Assembly (NCBI GenBank): GCA_965153355.1
Contig: OZ231127.1
Location: 73,966,001 to 74,030,000 of the forward strand
Direction of reading: 5' to 3'
Source: Flaccisagitta enflata
Taxonomy: Eukaryota; Chaetognatha; Sagittoidea; Aphragmophora
DNA length: 64,000 bases
This document shows positions 24,576 to 36,542 of this stretch, in pieces (position 1 is the first letter of the stretch; every line of letters begins with the position of its first letter). Below the pieces are notes generated by a model. It did not search any database, had not been told where the DNA came from, and saw nothing but the letters and a program-made list of their open reading frames with translations. The translations under genes were made by a program, and so were the position numbers.

Positions 24576-24849
24576 ATATAACAAATAACTATCAACGCCT
24601 AAAACCACCATTCTACTCCAACCATTACACCGCCGCGCCACCGTTACACAAATCACTACCGCCTCCACCACCGCCTTCAGTTTCTCTACTACTGCTTAGT
24701 TCCCCACGAATCATGAAAATGGTCCAGAATGCCCTTCAACAATATCTGCTATTGTGAAAAAAAAAAATGAATGAAAATTCATCGAAATTTGCGTAAATTT
24801 CCATTTTACGCAGCCCTAGGATTAACTCATAGAGTAAAAGAGAGAAAAA
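24576..24849. other. Gene-free stretch
   Basis: Proline-codon-rich tail of the minisatellite frame, then AT-rich DNA. No feature recognised. Confidence 0.4.
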
Positions 24850-25095
24850 CAAGCCCGACCGGGCAAAGATGCGTCCGGGCTGTGTCTCAGCGTGTATTGA
24901 TCATGTTACATATGTATGGAGAGACAGATGGACGAACAGACGGGTGAAAAGACTCTCAAAACATGTTGGTCGATTATTTGTTTCAGTGTAGGATCTCATC
25001 GTGGCCTAAAACAGCCGAGAAACGCGGTTCTTGCACAGGCGTAACGGACGGACCGACGGACGGACCGACGGACCGACGGACGGACGGACAGACAG
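24850..25095 (-). mobile_element. Type C Helentron-like element, copy 2, one end lost
   Basis: Closely matches 20991-21240: stem-loop GCCCGACCGGGC, GATGCGTCCGGGC, the body and the ACGG array. The hairpin end with CTATAAG is missing, and the ACGG array passes directly into GA and GAAA arrays. Confidence 0.75.
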
Positions 25096-25099
25096 ACCC

Positions 25100-25430
<331 letters not shown>

Positions 25431-25676
25431 AGAAAATAAAAAAGTGACCTTTTTTTCATTATTAAGAAGAAAGGAAATCCTTCCATAAGCTGAGGTGAGC
25501 TTGACAAAACGTAAATCATTACATGGGTCGGGTCATCCTGCTCTTAAAGAGGGTTAATACTTTGTCGACGCCATAGGCTTAAAGTCATGATGGAGTAGTC
25601 GTGGTTGTCGTCATTGTAGTTGTTGTTGTTGTCTTTTTCGATTTTGTTGTCGAAGTTTGTTAATGATTCAGTCATG

Positions 25677-25681
25677 TTGGT

Positions 25682-25752
<71 letters not shown>
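25677..25752. repeat. (GTTGTC)n hexanucleotide array
   Basis: About 12 units of GTTGTC on the plus strand. On the minus strand one frame encodes an Asn-Asp run. Confidence 0.94.
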
Positions 25753-25754
<2 letters not shown>

Positions 25755-26104
25755 TTGTCAGCTGTTTTTGCAGTTGCGGAAAACATCAGGTTTCATGTAC
25801 CTAGATAGCTAAGCTCATGAATTTCATCTTATCTCATGGACTTTTTTTAGTCAAAATATGTTCGCAGCAGATTCGCAACCTCTAAAAGTATTTTTCATGA
25901 TGATCTTGAATTTGTTGATGAGCTGTTATAGTTATGAAGAGTATTCAAGGGGGTAAAGGTAATAAATCAAAGAAGAATTGAGACTCATTTTTTGCTAGGT
26001 AAAATCACAAAGGTATATTCTTTTTTTAGTGACCAAAATGCGAAATCAAGCAATATTCCATAGTCAAAGAATTGTTGCAAAAGCGAAGTATGTAAATAAA
26101 TACA
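25753..26104. other. Gene-free stretch
   Basis: AT-rich; nothing recognised. Confidence 0.45.
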
Positions 26105-26354
26105 TGTTGTAATGTGGTGATGAGGGACCTATGAAAGACTTGGACTCATGAAAGGCTGAGATTTGAGCCGTAAAGTTAGGAATAGGACTCATGAAAGGCT
26201 GAGATTTGAGCCTTGGAGAGGAGATTTGAGCCAAGTTGATGGGATATGGCCCATATGGGCCTTGTGGTTGGGATCTGAGCCTGAACGGAGGTGGTGAAAT
26301 TTTACGGTGTGAGAAAGCACAAGTCTTTGGTCCATTTGAAGCCGCTAGCTAAAA
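26105..26354. repeat. Worn ATTTGAGCC minisatellite fragment
   Basis: About 10 decayed units (GCTGAGATTTGAGCC type) flanking the module B copy that starts at 26355. Confidence 0.65.
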
Positions 26355-26875
26355 TAGTCGCAAATGCGTCAGATGGGTAGCTGTATCCGTTGCCTCTAAG
26401 TTAGTGTATGTAAGATGTGAAGGTGAGAGGGGCAGCGGCCCCGAAGAAGCCAATGACCTATGCTGGGCTAAGATTTGAGCATTGAGGCTGGGATTTGAGC
26501 TACGAGGCTGGAGCGGAGCCATCAGGCTTGGATTGGAGCCACTTGGCTGGGGTTGGAGCGTCATGGCTAAGATCCCAACCTCGAGGATGGAATTGGAGGC
26601 TGGGATTGGAGCCAATATGCGGGGATTGGGGCCTTAACGCTGGGATTGATGCCTCAAAATTGGAATTGGAGCCTTATAGCTGAGATGGGAGCCTTGAGGC
26701 TGGGATTGGAGCCTCAAGGCTGGGATTGGAGCCCCAACGCCGCAATTTGAGCCTCAAGGCTGGAATTGGAGCCTCAAGGCCAGGAGAAGGAGAACAGGTC
26801 GCCCAAGGGCAATATGTGGTCAGCGATACCCGTTGCCCTGCTTTTCATGATTTTGAATTGAGGTAAGAGGAAGCA
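26355..26875 (-). mobile_element. Module B element, reverse orientation
   Basis: It starts TAGTCGCAAATGCGTCAGAT, has the GGGGCAGCGGCCCCGAAG hairpin side near 26430, then about 15 units of TGGGATTGGAGCCTCAAGGC. Another 3' segment (GGTCAGCGATACCCGTTGCC) near 26818 belongs to the adjoining B2 copy. Confidence 0.7.
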
Positions 26876-27359
26876 GGGCAGCGGCCCCAAAGGGGACAAA
26901 GTCCTGTAGAACACAGGGGGACTTTCGTTCGTCCGTCCGTCCATCCATCCGTCCATCCATCCCCCCTAGGCTCTCTCAGGCCTGAAATCTGCCCTCTCAG
27001 GCCTGAAATCTACCCTCTCAAGCCTGAAAGAGCAGATTTCAGACTTGAGAGGGCAGATTTCAGGCCTAAGAGAGCAGATTTCAGACCTGAGAGGGTAGAT
27101 TTAAAGCCTGAGAGGACAGATTTAAGGCCTGGAAGGGCAGATTACAGGCCTGAGAGGGCAGATCTAAGGCTTGAGATGGCAGATTTAGGGCTTGAGAGGG
27201 GAGATTCAAGGCCTGAGAGGGCAGATTTCAGGCCTGAGAGGGTGGATTTTAGGCCTGAGAGGGCCTAGGGGGGGACAAACGGACGGACAGACGGACGAAA
27301 GGACGAAAGAAAGTTCCCCTGTGTTCTACAGGACTTGGTCCCCTTCGGGGCCGCTGCCC
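26876..27359. mobile_element. Module B2 element with long inverted ends and an inverted array
   Basis: Both ends carry GGGCAGCGGCCCC, then a segment with GTCCTGTAGAACACAGG, then an ACGG/CCGT tract, in inverted orientation (about 90-100 bp per end). Between CCTAGG marks lies a 20-21 bp minisatellite whose unit contains the perfect palindrome TCAGGCCTGA. The array changes orientation near 27025, so its first three units are inverted relative to the rest. No protein encoded. Confidence 0.8.
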
Positions 27360-28489
27360 AAAAAGGAGGAGGAGAAAATCTCCCACATGTGTGAGAGATT
27401 AGGTCATTGGCACCTTCGGAGCCGCTGCCCAAAAAGGACATTAAATTAAAACAAAAGAGCACAACCCTTTGTACCATTTTCCAAATGCTGTTTAGTGTTT
27501 ACTCAATTCTCGATTTTTTTTTATTCTTTTAAAGCTTCTTTCATGTCTCAATTCGTAACCATGTCGCTGCAACAAAAGTTACTTCCGTTTTGTGTCATTG
27601 CATTGTTGCTAATCACTCGTCTCTTAACCCTACGTCCAATTTCTTCTTGTTTGAATCGTTATCCGTCGCGCGTCATATACGTGATTTTTCGCGATGGTCG
27701 TGATTCGTCGTCCAAGGAGAGGTCATATTGATAAACGACGGAATTTGCATAGTCTGGGTTATGACGAGGGATAGATTGGTTGGAAACAAGGGGGAAAGTG
27801 AGAGAACGAAGGAAGCTGGAGAGTGAGAAAGGGTTATAGATTATGTTCCAGAGAAAGATTTGAACATGCATCTGGTGTGGCTAAATCGCATCGACTCGTT
27901 GAAAAGCAACAACAGCTAAAATGGATTATACGTGCTAGTCGGTATTGTTTATAGATACATGGTTGGTTTTTTTTTGTTTGTTTGTTTTTGTTTTTGTTTT
28001 TTTTTTGGTTGTTTTTTTTTTTTGTCTCTTTTTTAATGCAAATTTTGTTACGTTTTTTTTTTTGCATTTGTGCCCCTGTCCCAAAATGCCTCTCACGAGT
28101 TTGGCGAGCCTTCCTTATCAGCCGCTGTGCTAGTTCCAAACTCTAGCATTCACATAGAGCGGAATTTCTTCGTTTCTCTGGCAGGATTCAGGCCCGCAAG
28201 CGAGCCTTTCAGAAACTGTCACGGTCGACTTGGGTGTAAGCCCTAGCGACCATGCGTCGGGTCTGGGCAGGAAGTGACCCGACACTGTGAAAAGTAAAAA
28301 GTGTGCCGATAAGGCTGAAAAATTTAACATATCAACTCCAAAAATCTGACGAGCAGTACTATAAAAGTAGTACTAATTAGCATTTCATACAAACATACCA
28401 AATATTGAAGTGTCAACACATAGCAATTTAGCAGAAAACACATTGATTCATTTCAACAAATGTAACCAAGGTTTCTATTTTCTACCAGT
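27360..28489. other. No supported gene; one weak membrane-type ORF
   Basis: The frame at 27495-27731 encodes 78 residues with one hydrophobic segment (LLPFCVIALLLITRLLTL) after MSLQQK. No splice context or family supports it. A short module B2 end lies at 27405-27430, and TTTTTG-rich runs at 27965-28060. Confidence 0.35.
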
Positions 28490-29510
28490 AATGGCGGCTG
28501 TCGCCGTGAGGAAAAAAGTCGTAAGCATTGGTCACTTTTCACCAAGCTTTTATCTTCAGTCACTGTAAATCTTTTTATTTGTTAGATCAAATCTAGAGCA
28601 ATTGTATGTATTGATTGCACTGAAAATCAGAGAAAAGAAGTACTGAGCCAAATGAGGTAGATGAGCTAAAATGCTCAAAATCCCTCAACCAGACAACCAG
28701 CTATGCTCACTGACATGCTTTCTTATATTTGCATGCTCACATCAAAACATTTATTTATTTATCCCATTAAAAATCAGAAAAAAAGACTGAGCTAAATGAG
28801 CTAAGTGAGCTAGAATACTTAAAACATCCTCATAGATCAGCAGCTATGCTCACTGACATGCTTTCTTGTATTTGCATGCTTAAAAATAAATCAATTATTT
28901 ATTCATTACGTTTAAAATCAGAAAGAATAGACTGAGCTAAGTGAGCTAAATGAGCTGAAATGCTCAAAAACGCCCTCACAGATGAGCAGCTGTGCTCATA
29001 AACATGTTTTCTTGTATTTGTATGCTCAAACAAACACAAATACACTCTTTTATTGATCCTACACAAAATCGTAAAAAATCAAAAAAAATCTCATTCGAAT
29101 TTTTTGTAAATAAATCTTTAAAAAATCATAGCGCGAAAAATATTTGTTGTAGAGAATTCTGCTTGGTGCCAAATGAAAGAGAATAATCAAATTTACTTAC
29201 CCTATAAATTTCATTGGAGGCCCCAATCAGCCGGATGAGATGCACAACTTTCTCATAAGAAAATGAAAACCCTGTTTCTCTCGAATATGTCAAAAAGTCG
29301 AAGACTGACTTCGACTTTTTTCCCGATTACAATTCATTTGGTGGCTTTGATAATGATCTACGACAATATGCAAATGAGCATTTTGACGAAACTGGTTTTC
29401 TCTATTCTGCCCCATAACTTTAACCATTGCAGCTAAAATTCGGCCCACTAGAATTATCGCGAAGTGGTTTTGGGGTAAAAGGTACTGCATTTACCTAAAA
29501 CCCTTTCTTT
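28490..29510. mobile_element. Repeat element with three ~145-bp core repeats
   Basis: It begins with the hairpin GGCGGCTGTCGCCGTG followed by AGGAAAAAAGTCG, and then has three direct repeats starting near 28623, 28770 and 28914. Each contains AAAATCAGA, TGAGCTAAATGAGC, GCTATGCTCACTGACATG and TTGCATGCT. A segment near 29145-29165 (GAATTCTGCTTGG) also occurs, inverted, in the right-arm insertion at 47514-48106. A module A hairpin follows at 29513. Tandem core repeats of this size next to an ACGG microsatellite are the reported layout of bivalve pearl elements. Confidence 0.6.
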
Positions 29511-29512
29511 TT

Positions 29513-29537
29513 AGTTGCGGATAAGCAACTCTATAAG
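29513..29537 (+). repeat. Module A hairpin (TTG/CAA stem) plus CTATAAG
   Basis: AGTTGCGGATAAGCAACT then CTATAAG and TCCGTCCGTCGGTCCGTC. Compensating stem change relative to AGTCGC...GCGACT. Confidence 0.85.
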
Positions 29538-29599
29538 AGGCTTTGTCCGTCCGTCGGTCCGTCTGGTGGTCAATCCTTTGGTCAGTGGACAGAAGTCAA

Positions 29600-30123
29600 T
29601 AGTCGCAAAAGCGTTTGATGGTCAGCGGTACCCGTTGCCCCTATGTGAGTGTAAGTGGGTGTGAGGTGGTTAAAGGGGCAGCGGCCCCAAAGGGGCCAAT
29701 GACCTATGCTGTTTTTATTTGGGCCTCAAGGATGGAATTAGGGCCTGGAGGCTGGAATTGGGGCCATGAGGCTTAGATTAGGGTCTGAGATTTGAGCTTC
29801 GGGGTTGGGATTTCAGCTTCAAGGCTGAGATATTAGCTTCGAGGCTGGGATTTGAGCTTTGAAGCTGGGATTTGAGCTTTGAGGCTAGGATTTGAGCTTC
29901 AAGGATGGGATTTGAGCTTTGAAGCTGGGATTTGAGCTTTGAAGCTGGGATTTGAGCTTTGAGGCTGGGATTTGAGTTTCAAGGCTGGGATTTTAGCCTG
30001 AAGACTGAGATTCGAGCCTCGAGGCTGGGATTTGAGCTTCGAAGCAGGGATTTGAGCCTCGAAGCTAGGATTTGGGCCTTGAGGGGGGGGGGACGGAGGA
30101 GAAGAAGGAGAAGGACCGCTGCC
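29600..30123. mobile_element. Module B element linked to a module A hairpin
   Basis: It starts TAGTCGCAAAAGCGTTTGAT about 70 bp after the ACGG tract of the module A hairpin at 29513. It then has the GGGGCAGCGGCCCCAAAG hairpin, about 16 units of GGGATTTGAGCTTTGAGGCT, and a terminal GACCGCTGCCC. This copy shows modules A and B joined in one unit. Confidence 0.78.
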
Positions 30124-30757
30124 CAAAAAGCGCAGAAATTAGCGTTTTAGATGGTTTTGTGTATGTGTGAGGGGCATGGGGAATGGATGGGGGTAAGATG
30201 CCCCTGCCCACCCGTCCGCAACGATATTGTGACCCCGAGTCACTTGTTTTTTTTCCGTCCCCTATTTTTGAACAAAAAGAAATCCTCAAAATTAGTACCA
30301 CGAGGTTTATAATTGCATCATACCACTATAGCAATATGCATAAACATTTCAGCACGGCATTATTTTATCCACCTCCTTGGAACCTAGCATCAAAGTGACT
30401 CTAAACCCTTTATTTCTGTATCGCCTGGCCAACTCATTTGGGTCATGACATTGAAGATCAATCGAATTCCCGCGTTGGCGTCGGTGTTCCGTGGTGCCCT
30501 GGTGGGGATCGTTGTTGTCGTCGCGAATCGTGAAGCCGATCGTGATCAACGTGAGTAGACTTCATGAGCAACAATCGGGTCATCTGAAAGGTCGGAGAGC
30601 CGGAAAAGGCGGAAAATACAGAGAGGAAAGGTTAATCGAGAGTTAAGCAGAGCTGAGGTTAAAAGAGAGAACGAAAAGAAGAATTCATCGATTAACCATT
30701 CTATGTGGCGGAACTTTGAAATCCTTCCTTCGTTTCATTTTTTTTTCTTTTCTTTTT

Positions 30758-30775
30758 AGTCACGGACACGCGACT
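30758..30775 (+). repeat. Module A hairpin (imperfect)
   Basis: AGTCACGGACACGCGACT after a T-run, followed by CTGCACC and a GGTC array. Confidence 0.7.
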
Positions 30776-30922
30776 CTGCACCTTGCCGTGTCGGTCGGTC
30801 AGTAGGTCGGTCGGTCGGTCGGAATTTTGAATTCCGAGTGGTTTTCGCCTTACTGCTCCTGCCCAACCGTCCGCGACTGGATTGCCGTGTATCCGGCCTT
30901 GTTCGTTCTCATCGTTATTTTC

Positions 30923-30941
30923 AGTCGCGTGCTACGCAACT
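30923..30941 (+). repeat. Module A hairpin (one G-T pair)
   Basis: AGTCGCGTGCTACGCAACT after TTTTC. The stem matches the 63181 copy except for one wobble-type change. Confidence 0.7.
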
Positions 30942-31265
30942 GTAGACCACGCTTTGTCTTTCCATCTGTCGGTCCGTACTTTTTTTCATGTTTTTGGGTC
31001 CTTTGGCCTCACTGCTCCTGCCAAAGCGCTCAAGTGACCTCAAATATGGGTCATGCATATCATCATATGTCAACCGTTTGCGACTGGGGTAGCCGTGTAT
31101 CCCGTTTCAGATCCAACAAATCCAGACTGAATAGAATTTGCCTGTATTCACATAAACAGACAGAGAAACAGACGGAGAGACTATCGGGTCAAACAGCTCC
31201 AGACGGACGAAAGTTGGCCAGTGTCCAGACACACGAGGTCATATCAACTGATGCAGCTGGGAGAC

Positions 31266-32367
<1,102 letters not shown>

Positions 32368-32888
32368 GCAGCGGCCCCAAAGGGGACAAAGTCCTGTAGA
32401 ACACAGGGGGAATCTGTCTGTCCATCCGTCTGTCCGTCCGTCCGTCAGTCCGTCCGTCCGTCCGTCCGTCCCCCCTGCCTGATCTTCAGGGCTTTGTCTC
32501 CTTTGGGGCCTACTTTGACCCAAATTCTGCCAAATAGCCCAAATCCAAGCAATATGGCCACAATCTAAGCAAAATGGCGCTGATCCAAGCATAATGGCCC
32601 AAATTCAAGCCAAATGGCCCAAATCGAGCTGGAAAACCTAAAACTCTGGTAGGAGGTACATCATTTTGGCCCCTTAGACCTATATTGTGGCCTCCAATAC
32701 CTAGATTCCAACCATGATTGGGCCATTTTGCTCAAATTTGGGCCATTATTCTTTGATTTGGGCCATTTTGCTTAGATTAGGGCCGCATTGCTTGAATTTG
32801 AGCTATTTGACAGGACAGAGGACGAATGGATGGACAGACAGATTCCCCCTATGTTCTACAGAACTTCGTCCCCTTCGGGGCTGCTCCC
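32368..32888. mobile_element. Module B2 element
   Basis: Starts GGGCAGCGGCCCCAAAGG, with GTCCTGTAGAACACAGG and a CCGT array, and ends with the inverse (CCCCCTATGTTCTACAGAAC, then GGGGCTGCTCCC). The centre holds a different minisatellite with unit near GCCAAATGGCCCAAATC. Confidence 0.78.
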
Positions 32889-33897
32889 CTGCTCCCCCTC
32901 AACTAAAATCACCAATCACTCAAGCAGGGCACGGGTACCGCTGTCCATTTACTGCCTCTGGGCTGCTATTCAAGAATATGGATAATGGAGGCCGGGATCT
33001 ATGCTACAGAGACTTGGATCAGGGTCTCAAAGACTGAAATTTGGGTCTGAAAGGCCTGAATCTTTGTCTGAGATACCAGGATCTGGTTCTTTGAGTCCAG
33101 AATCTCAGTCCTGTAGGTAAGGATTTAGGTCTCCAAAGCCAGAATCTAGGTCTCATGAGGCTAAAATTTGGGTCTTAAAGGCCGTTTTGGGGCTGATGCC
33201 CGACAGGAGACCGAGTTTACAGAAAAGGTTAAAAACAATGAATAAGTGGTAAAATAGATTTTTGTATGCACTAATAGAGCGCCTAAAAACCCTTGTTCTT
33301 TCCCTATTTAAGTATCTCTCCCCTCATTGTCTCTTCATGAGCCCTTTTGTTTCATCGATTTTTACCTTTTTACTCCCTTCGCCGGTTGTTGTTGTCGTCG
33401 TTGAGTTAACCCTCTGCCAGGGCGGAGTGACTCGAGGGACGAATTCCCTTCGTTCGATTGTCGTTGATTCGCGTCGACGAGTCGTGGAAGTGTCGTGAAA
33501 TGTCGTGAAGAGACGTGACATGAACCGGGAGGTCATGAAGGCGGTCGTCCGCGGTCGCGAGTCATCGTCGAGGGGTTGGTTCCTGGTCGTGGGGTGGATT
33601 TTGAGAGGACGGAAGGGTTATCACAGTTGCGTGAAATGGTTTCATTGATTGAATAGGGGGAAAAACTTGAAAGGGTTATGTGTTATGTGTTAAAAAAAAA
33701 GGGTTTAGCGGAAACGTTGAAAGAATAATGACGAGTTGACGGAGGGTTTAAAATGTTTTATTGTTTTTTAATGTAAAGATCACGAATGGGTGTTGGCGAT
33801 GTTCGTGCAAAATGCGGTATGTACAATGTGATGGAAATATGACTGAGCGTTTGTTTGAAAATAGAACTACTACGTCTCTTTTGCCTCGGAGTTCATG
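32889..33897. other. Gene-free stretch with worn repeats
   Basis: A decayed minisatellite (GATCTGGGTCT type, 32990-33185) is followed by sequence without a recognised exon. Confidence 0.4.
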
Positions 33898-34176
33898 CGT
33901 TTGTTTGTTTGTTTGTTTGTTTGTTTGTTTGGTTTGTTTGTTTGTTTGTTTGTTTGTTTGTTTGTTTGTTTGTTTGTTTGTTTGTTTGTTTGTTTGTTTG
34001 TTTATTTGTTTGTTTGTTTGTTTGTTTGTTTGTTTGTTTGTTTGTTTGTTTGTTTGTTTTTTCGTTTGTTTGTTTGTTTGTTTGTTTGTTTGTTTGTTTG
34101 TTTGTTTGTTTGTTTGTTTGTTTGTTTGTTTGTTTGTTTGTTTGTTTGTTTGTTTGATTGTTTGTTTGTTTGTTTG
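33898..34176. repeat. (TTTG)n array
   Basis: About 280 bp of TTTG with isolated changes. Confidence 0.97.
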
Positions 34177-34255
34177 GTTTTGTTTTGTTTTGTGTGTTTG
34201 CTGTTTTTGTATGCTTTTTTGTTTTTTTATTTGTGTGTGTGTATGTTCGTGTGTG

Positions 34256-34493
<238 letters not shown>

Positions 34494-34593
34494 CGTGCTT
34501 AGCTGCAATGCAATGTAGTAATTAGGTGGTTCCTGGACGGAATTATTGCTCGTCCGTCACTTTGATCATTTTTCGGACAGTCTAATTGCCTGT

Positions 34594-34594
34594 T

Positions 34595-34671
<77 letters not shown>
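34594..34671. repeat. (GTCT)n then (CT)n
   Basis: Short GTCT run followed by about 50 bp of CT. Confidence 0.95.
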
Positions 34672-34674
<3 letters not shown>

Positions 34675-35079
34675 AAGACAATGCAACCATTCACACCTAC
34701 TCGGTCAAAGCTGCTAACTTTTAATTGGTCAATACGTGTCGTTCATAAGTCCTTGTGCGTGGAGAAATTTGATTCTCAAGAAAAAAACATCGATACTAAA
34801 TGCGTAAATTGACACATGCCATTCTTCTTCTATTTCATATCAAAAATCAAAATCAATCGAATGGACATGAACTCATAAAAAAAAAAAAAGAATGAATTAT
34901 GTTAAAAAAAAAAGAATTGGTTGTCAACAAAATCCCATTTCTTCTTCAGTCAATAAATCAACCTTATGTTCCTTACAAATTAAAATCGATACATGTTATT
35001 TTTCAAATCATCGTAAGTCTTTTTATAATTTTTAAGAATCAATCGTTTTAAAGAAACACCAAATAAGACCGAAAGAAAT
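34672..35079. other. AT-rich region upstream of the zinc-finger ORF
   Basis: An in-frame stop lies at 35026. TTTTTAAG ending at 35036 could be a splice acceptor, and the frame is open from there to the ATG, so an upstream exon is possible. No promoter is evident. Confidence 0.4.
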
Positions 35080-35928
35080 ATGCAAATGAACAACGAAATG
35101 ACTCCTACTCTCTCCCGCAAGAGTCAAAAGAATCAAGACGGCCGAAATGTTGAACAGCGACATGAATGTAATGCATGTTTTCTTTCATTCACTTTAAAAG
35201 GTGATTTGAAGCGACACAAGGTGATTCATACTGGGGAAAAGCCGTACAAATGTGACGTTTGCTCAGCTGCCTATTCTGAAGAATGTTATTTGACAAGACA
35301 CAAAACGCAACACACTGGGGAAACACCTTTTAAGTGCAATGTTTGCTCAGCTGAATATTCCCAAAAAAATGGTTTATCCCAACACAAGAAGATCCATACC
35401 GGTGAGAAACAATATGTATGTGATCTTTGCCTGGCGTCTTTTTCCAATCAAAGTAACTTGTCAAGACACAAAAAGATGCACACATGGGACATCCCAGCTG
35501 ATTCTCCCAGTGATTATCAAGCCCAACACAAAAAGACTCAGGCTAAAGATAAGCCGTTTAAATGTGATCTTTGCCCTTCTTCCTATACTTCAAAACATGC
35601 CTTGGTTGAACACAATAGAACACACACCGGAGAAAGGCCATTCACTTGTAATCATTGTTTCAAAACTTTTGCTTACGACATGTCCTTCAGATTGCATTTG
35701 AAGATCCATACTGGCGAAAAGAATCACAAATGTCATCATTGTTCCGCCGCCTTCCCTGATAAATTTAGATGGGAACTCCACAACAGAACTCACACCGGTG
35801 AGAAACCCTACAAATGTGACACCTGTGCAAAGGCCTTCTCTTGCAAATCAAATCTCAATCAGCACAAGAGGACCCACACTGATGAAAGAGATTTTAAATG
35901 CGATCTATGTCCAAAAGCTTTCTCTTGA
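35080..35928 (+). CDS. C2H2 zinc-finger protein, N-terminal eight fingers, broken by TGA
   Basis: 282 codons encode eight C2H2 fingers of the CX2C-X12-HX3H type, joined mostly by TGEKP-like linkers, beginning CNACFLSF (about residue 30) and CDVCSAAY. Between fingers four and five lies a degenerate half-finger (DYQAQHKKTQ) that has lost its cysteines. Finger nine (CDLCPKAFS) is cut by TGA at 35926-35928. If that codon were read as any residue, the frame would continue SVDMI and then, past the inserted element, RHKKTH, with correct finger spacing. Such tandem-finger proteins bind DNA in the nucleus. The product is either a truncated eight-finger protein or a pseudogene. No KRAB, BTB or other effector domain is seen. 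The start codon is the first in-frame ATG. Confidence 0.85.
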   Translation: MQMNNEMTPTLSRKSQKNQDGRNVEQRHECNACFLSFTLKGDLKRHKVIHTGEKPYKCDVCSAAYSEECYLTRHKTQHTGETPFKCNVCSAEYSQKNGLSQHKKIHTGEKQYVCDLCLASFSNQSNLSRHKKMHTWDIPADSPSDYQAQHKKTQAKDKPFKCDLCPSSYTSKHALVEHNRTHTGERPFTCNHCFKTFAYDMSFRLHLKIHTGEKNHKCHHCSAAFPDKFRWELHNRTHTGEKPYKCDTCAKAFSCKSNLNQHKRTHTDERDFKCDLCPKAFS

Positions 35929-35944
35929 AGCGTAGATATGATTA

Positions 35945-36541
35945 ACTATGGCAAAGAAAAAAAGCGAACACTTTGTTTTGCTAGTTTCTGCTCAACTATG
36001 GGCCTGAACCATAGAAAATCCATGACCGTTTTAAAGCTCTGCAAAAAATCTTCCAAATGCGACGTTGCTGGTCATTGTAGCTTTTTTCGTTTAGAAATGG
36101 CAATGGTTTGAAGAAAAAAATCGCCGATTGAAAAAAGTGCTTATTCCAACTTTTTTTCCAATGAGCGATTTTAGTCTTTCCGTTTTTGTCAGTAATGCAG
36201 CTCAGGATTGTCTTAGCTACTCGTTATCCATGAGCAAATTAAAGAGCTTCAAATTTTCTTTAAAATGGCGCCAAGAATGATTTTTTAACTCAATGCGTTT
36301 AGTTTTTATGTTAGAATAAAGATAACCCATGAAAGTGGCGTAGTGAATTTCCAAATTCTTGACCACCTGTCTTCATTCTAATGCCATTTCTAAACGGATA
36401 GAGCTAGAACATTCAGCAAGGTCTCACTTGAAAGATCTTTCGCAGATCTTTAAAATGGTCATGGATTTTGCTATGTTTTTCTCATTGCTTGTATGTGAAA
36501 CATTGACAAACAAGTTGTTCGCTTTTTTTTTTTGCCATAGT
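35945..36541. mobile_element. TA-flanked miniature element inside the zinc-finger gene
   Basis: The ends are ACTATGGCAAAG and its inverse, flanked by TA at 35943-35944 and 36542-36543. Inverted similarity continues inward for roughly 180 bp on each side, including the core TTTAGAAATGGCA in opposite orientations. Removing the 597 bp and one TA restores the zinc-finger reading frame exactly. The size, TA target and long inverted ends fit a Tc1/mariner-type miniature element. Confidence 0.9.
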
Positions 36542-36542
36542 T

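Larger units (their letters stand above)
30124..31262. other. No gene supported; two further module A hairpins
   Basis: A frame on the minus strand at 30349-30549 (66 codons, with HDPNELARRYRNKGFRV) looks less repetitive than its surroundings but lacks clear splice sites or a family. Segments such as CTGCCCAACCGTCCGCGACT and CCGTGTATCCGGCCTTG near 30860-30900 recur near 7550, 43490, 60800, 61250 and 62890 as another shared repeat block. Confidence 0.35.

Noticed and set aside
27495-27731. 78-residue frame with one hydrophobic segment
   Set aside because: A single hydrophobic stretch in AT-rich DNA is common by chance; no homology or splice support.
30349-30549. 66-codon minus-strand frame that looks coding
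   Set aside because: It starts only with a non-ATG codon, has no clear splice sites in frame, and matches no family I recognise. The plus strand has a GTGAGT after 30550 but also no recognisable product.
35926-35928. TGA in the zinc-finger gene as a selenocysteine codon
   Set aside because: No SECIS-like structure is evident, zinc-finger proteins of this type are not selenoproteins, and a transposon interrupts the gene 16 bases later.
35929-36541. Reading the zinc-finger interruption as an ordinary intron
   Set aside because: The block has perfect inverted ends with TA duplications and no GT donor at its left edge; the TGA would remain in the exon anyway.
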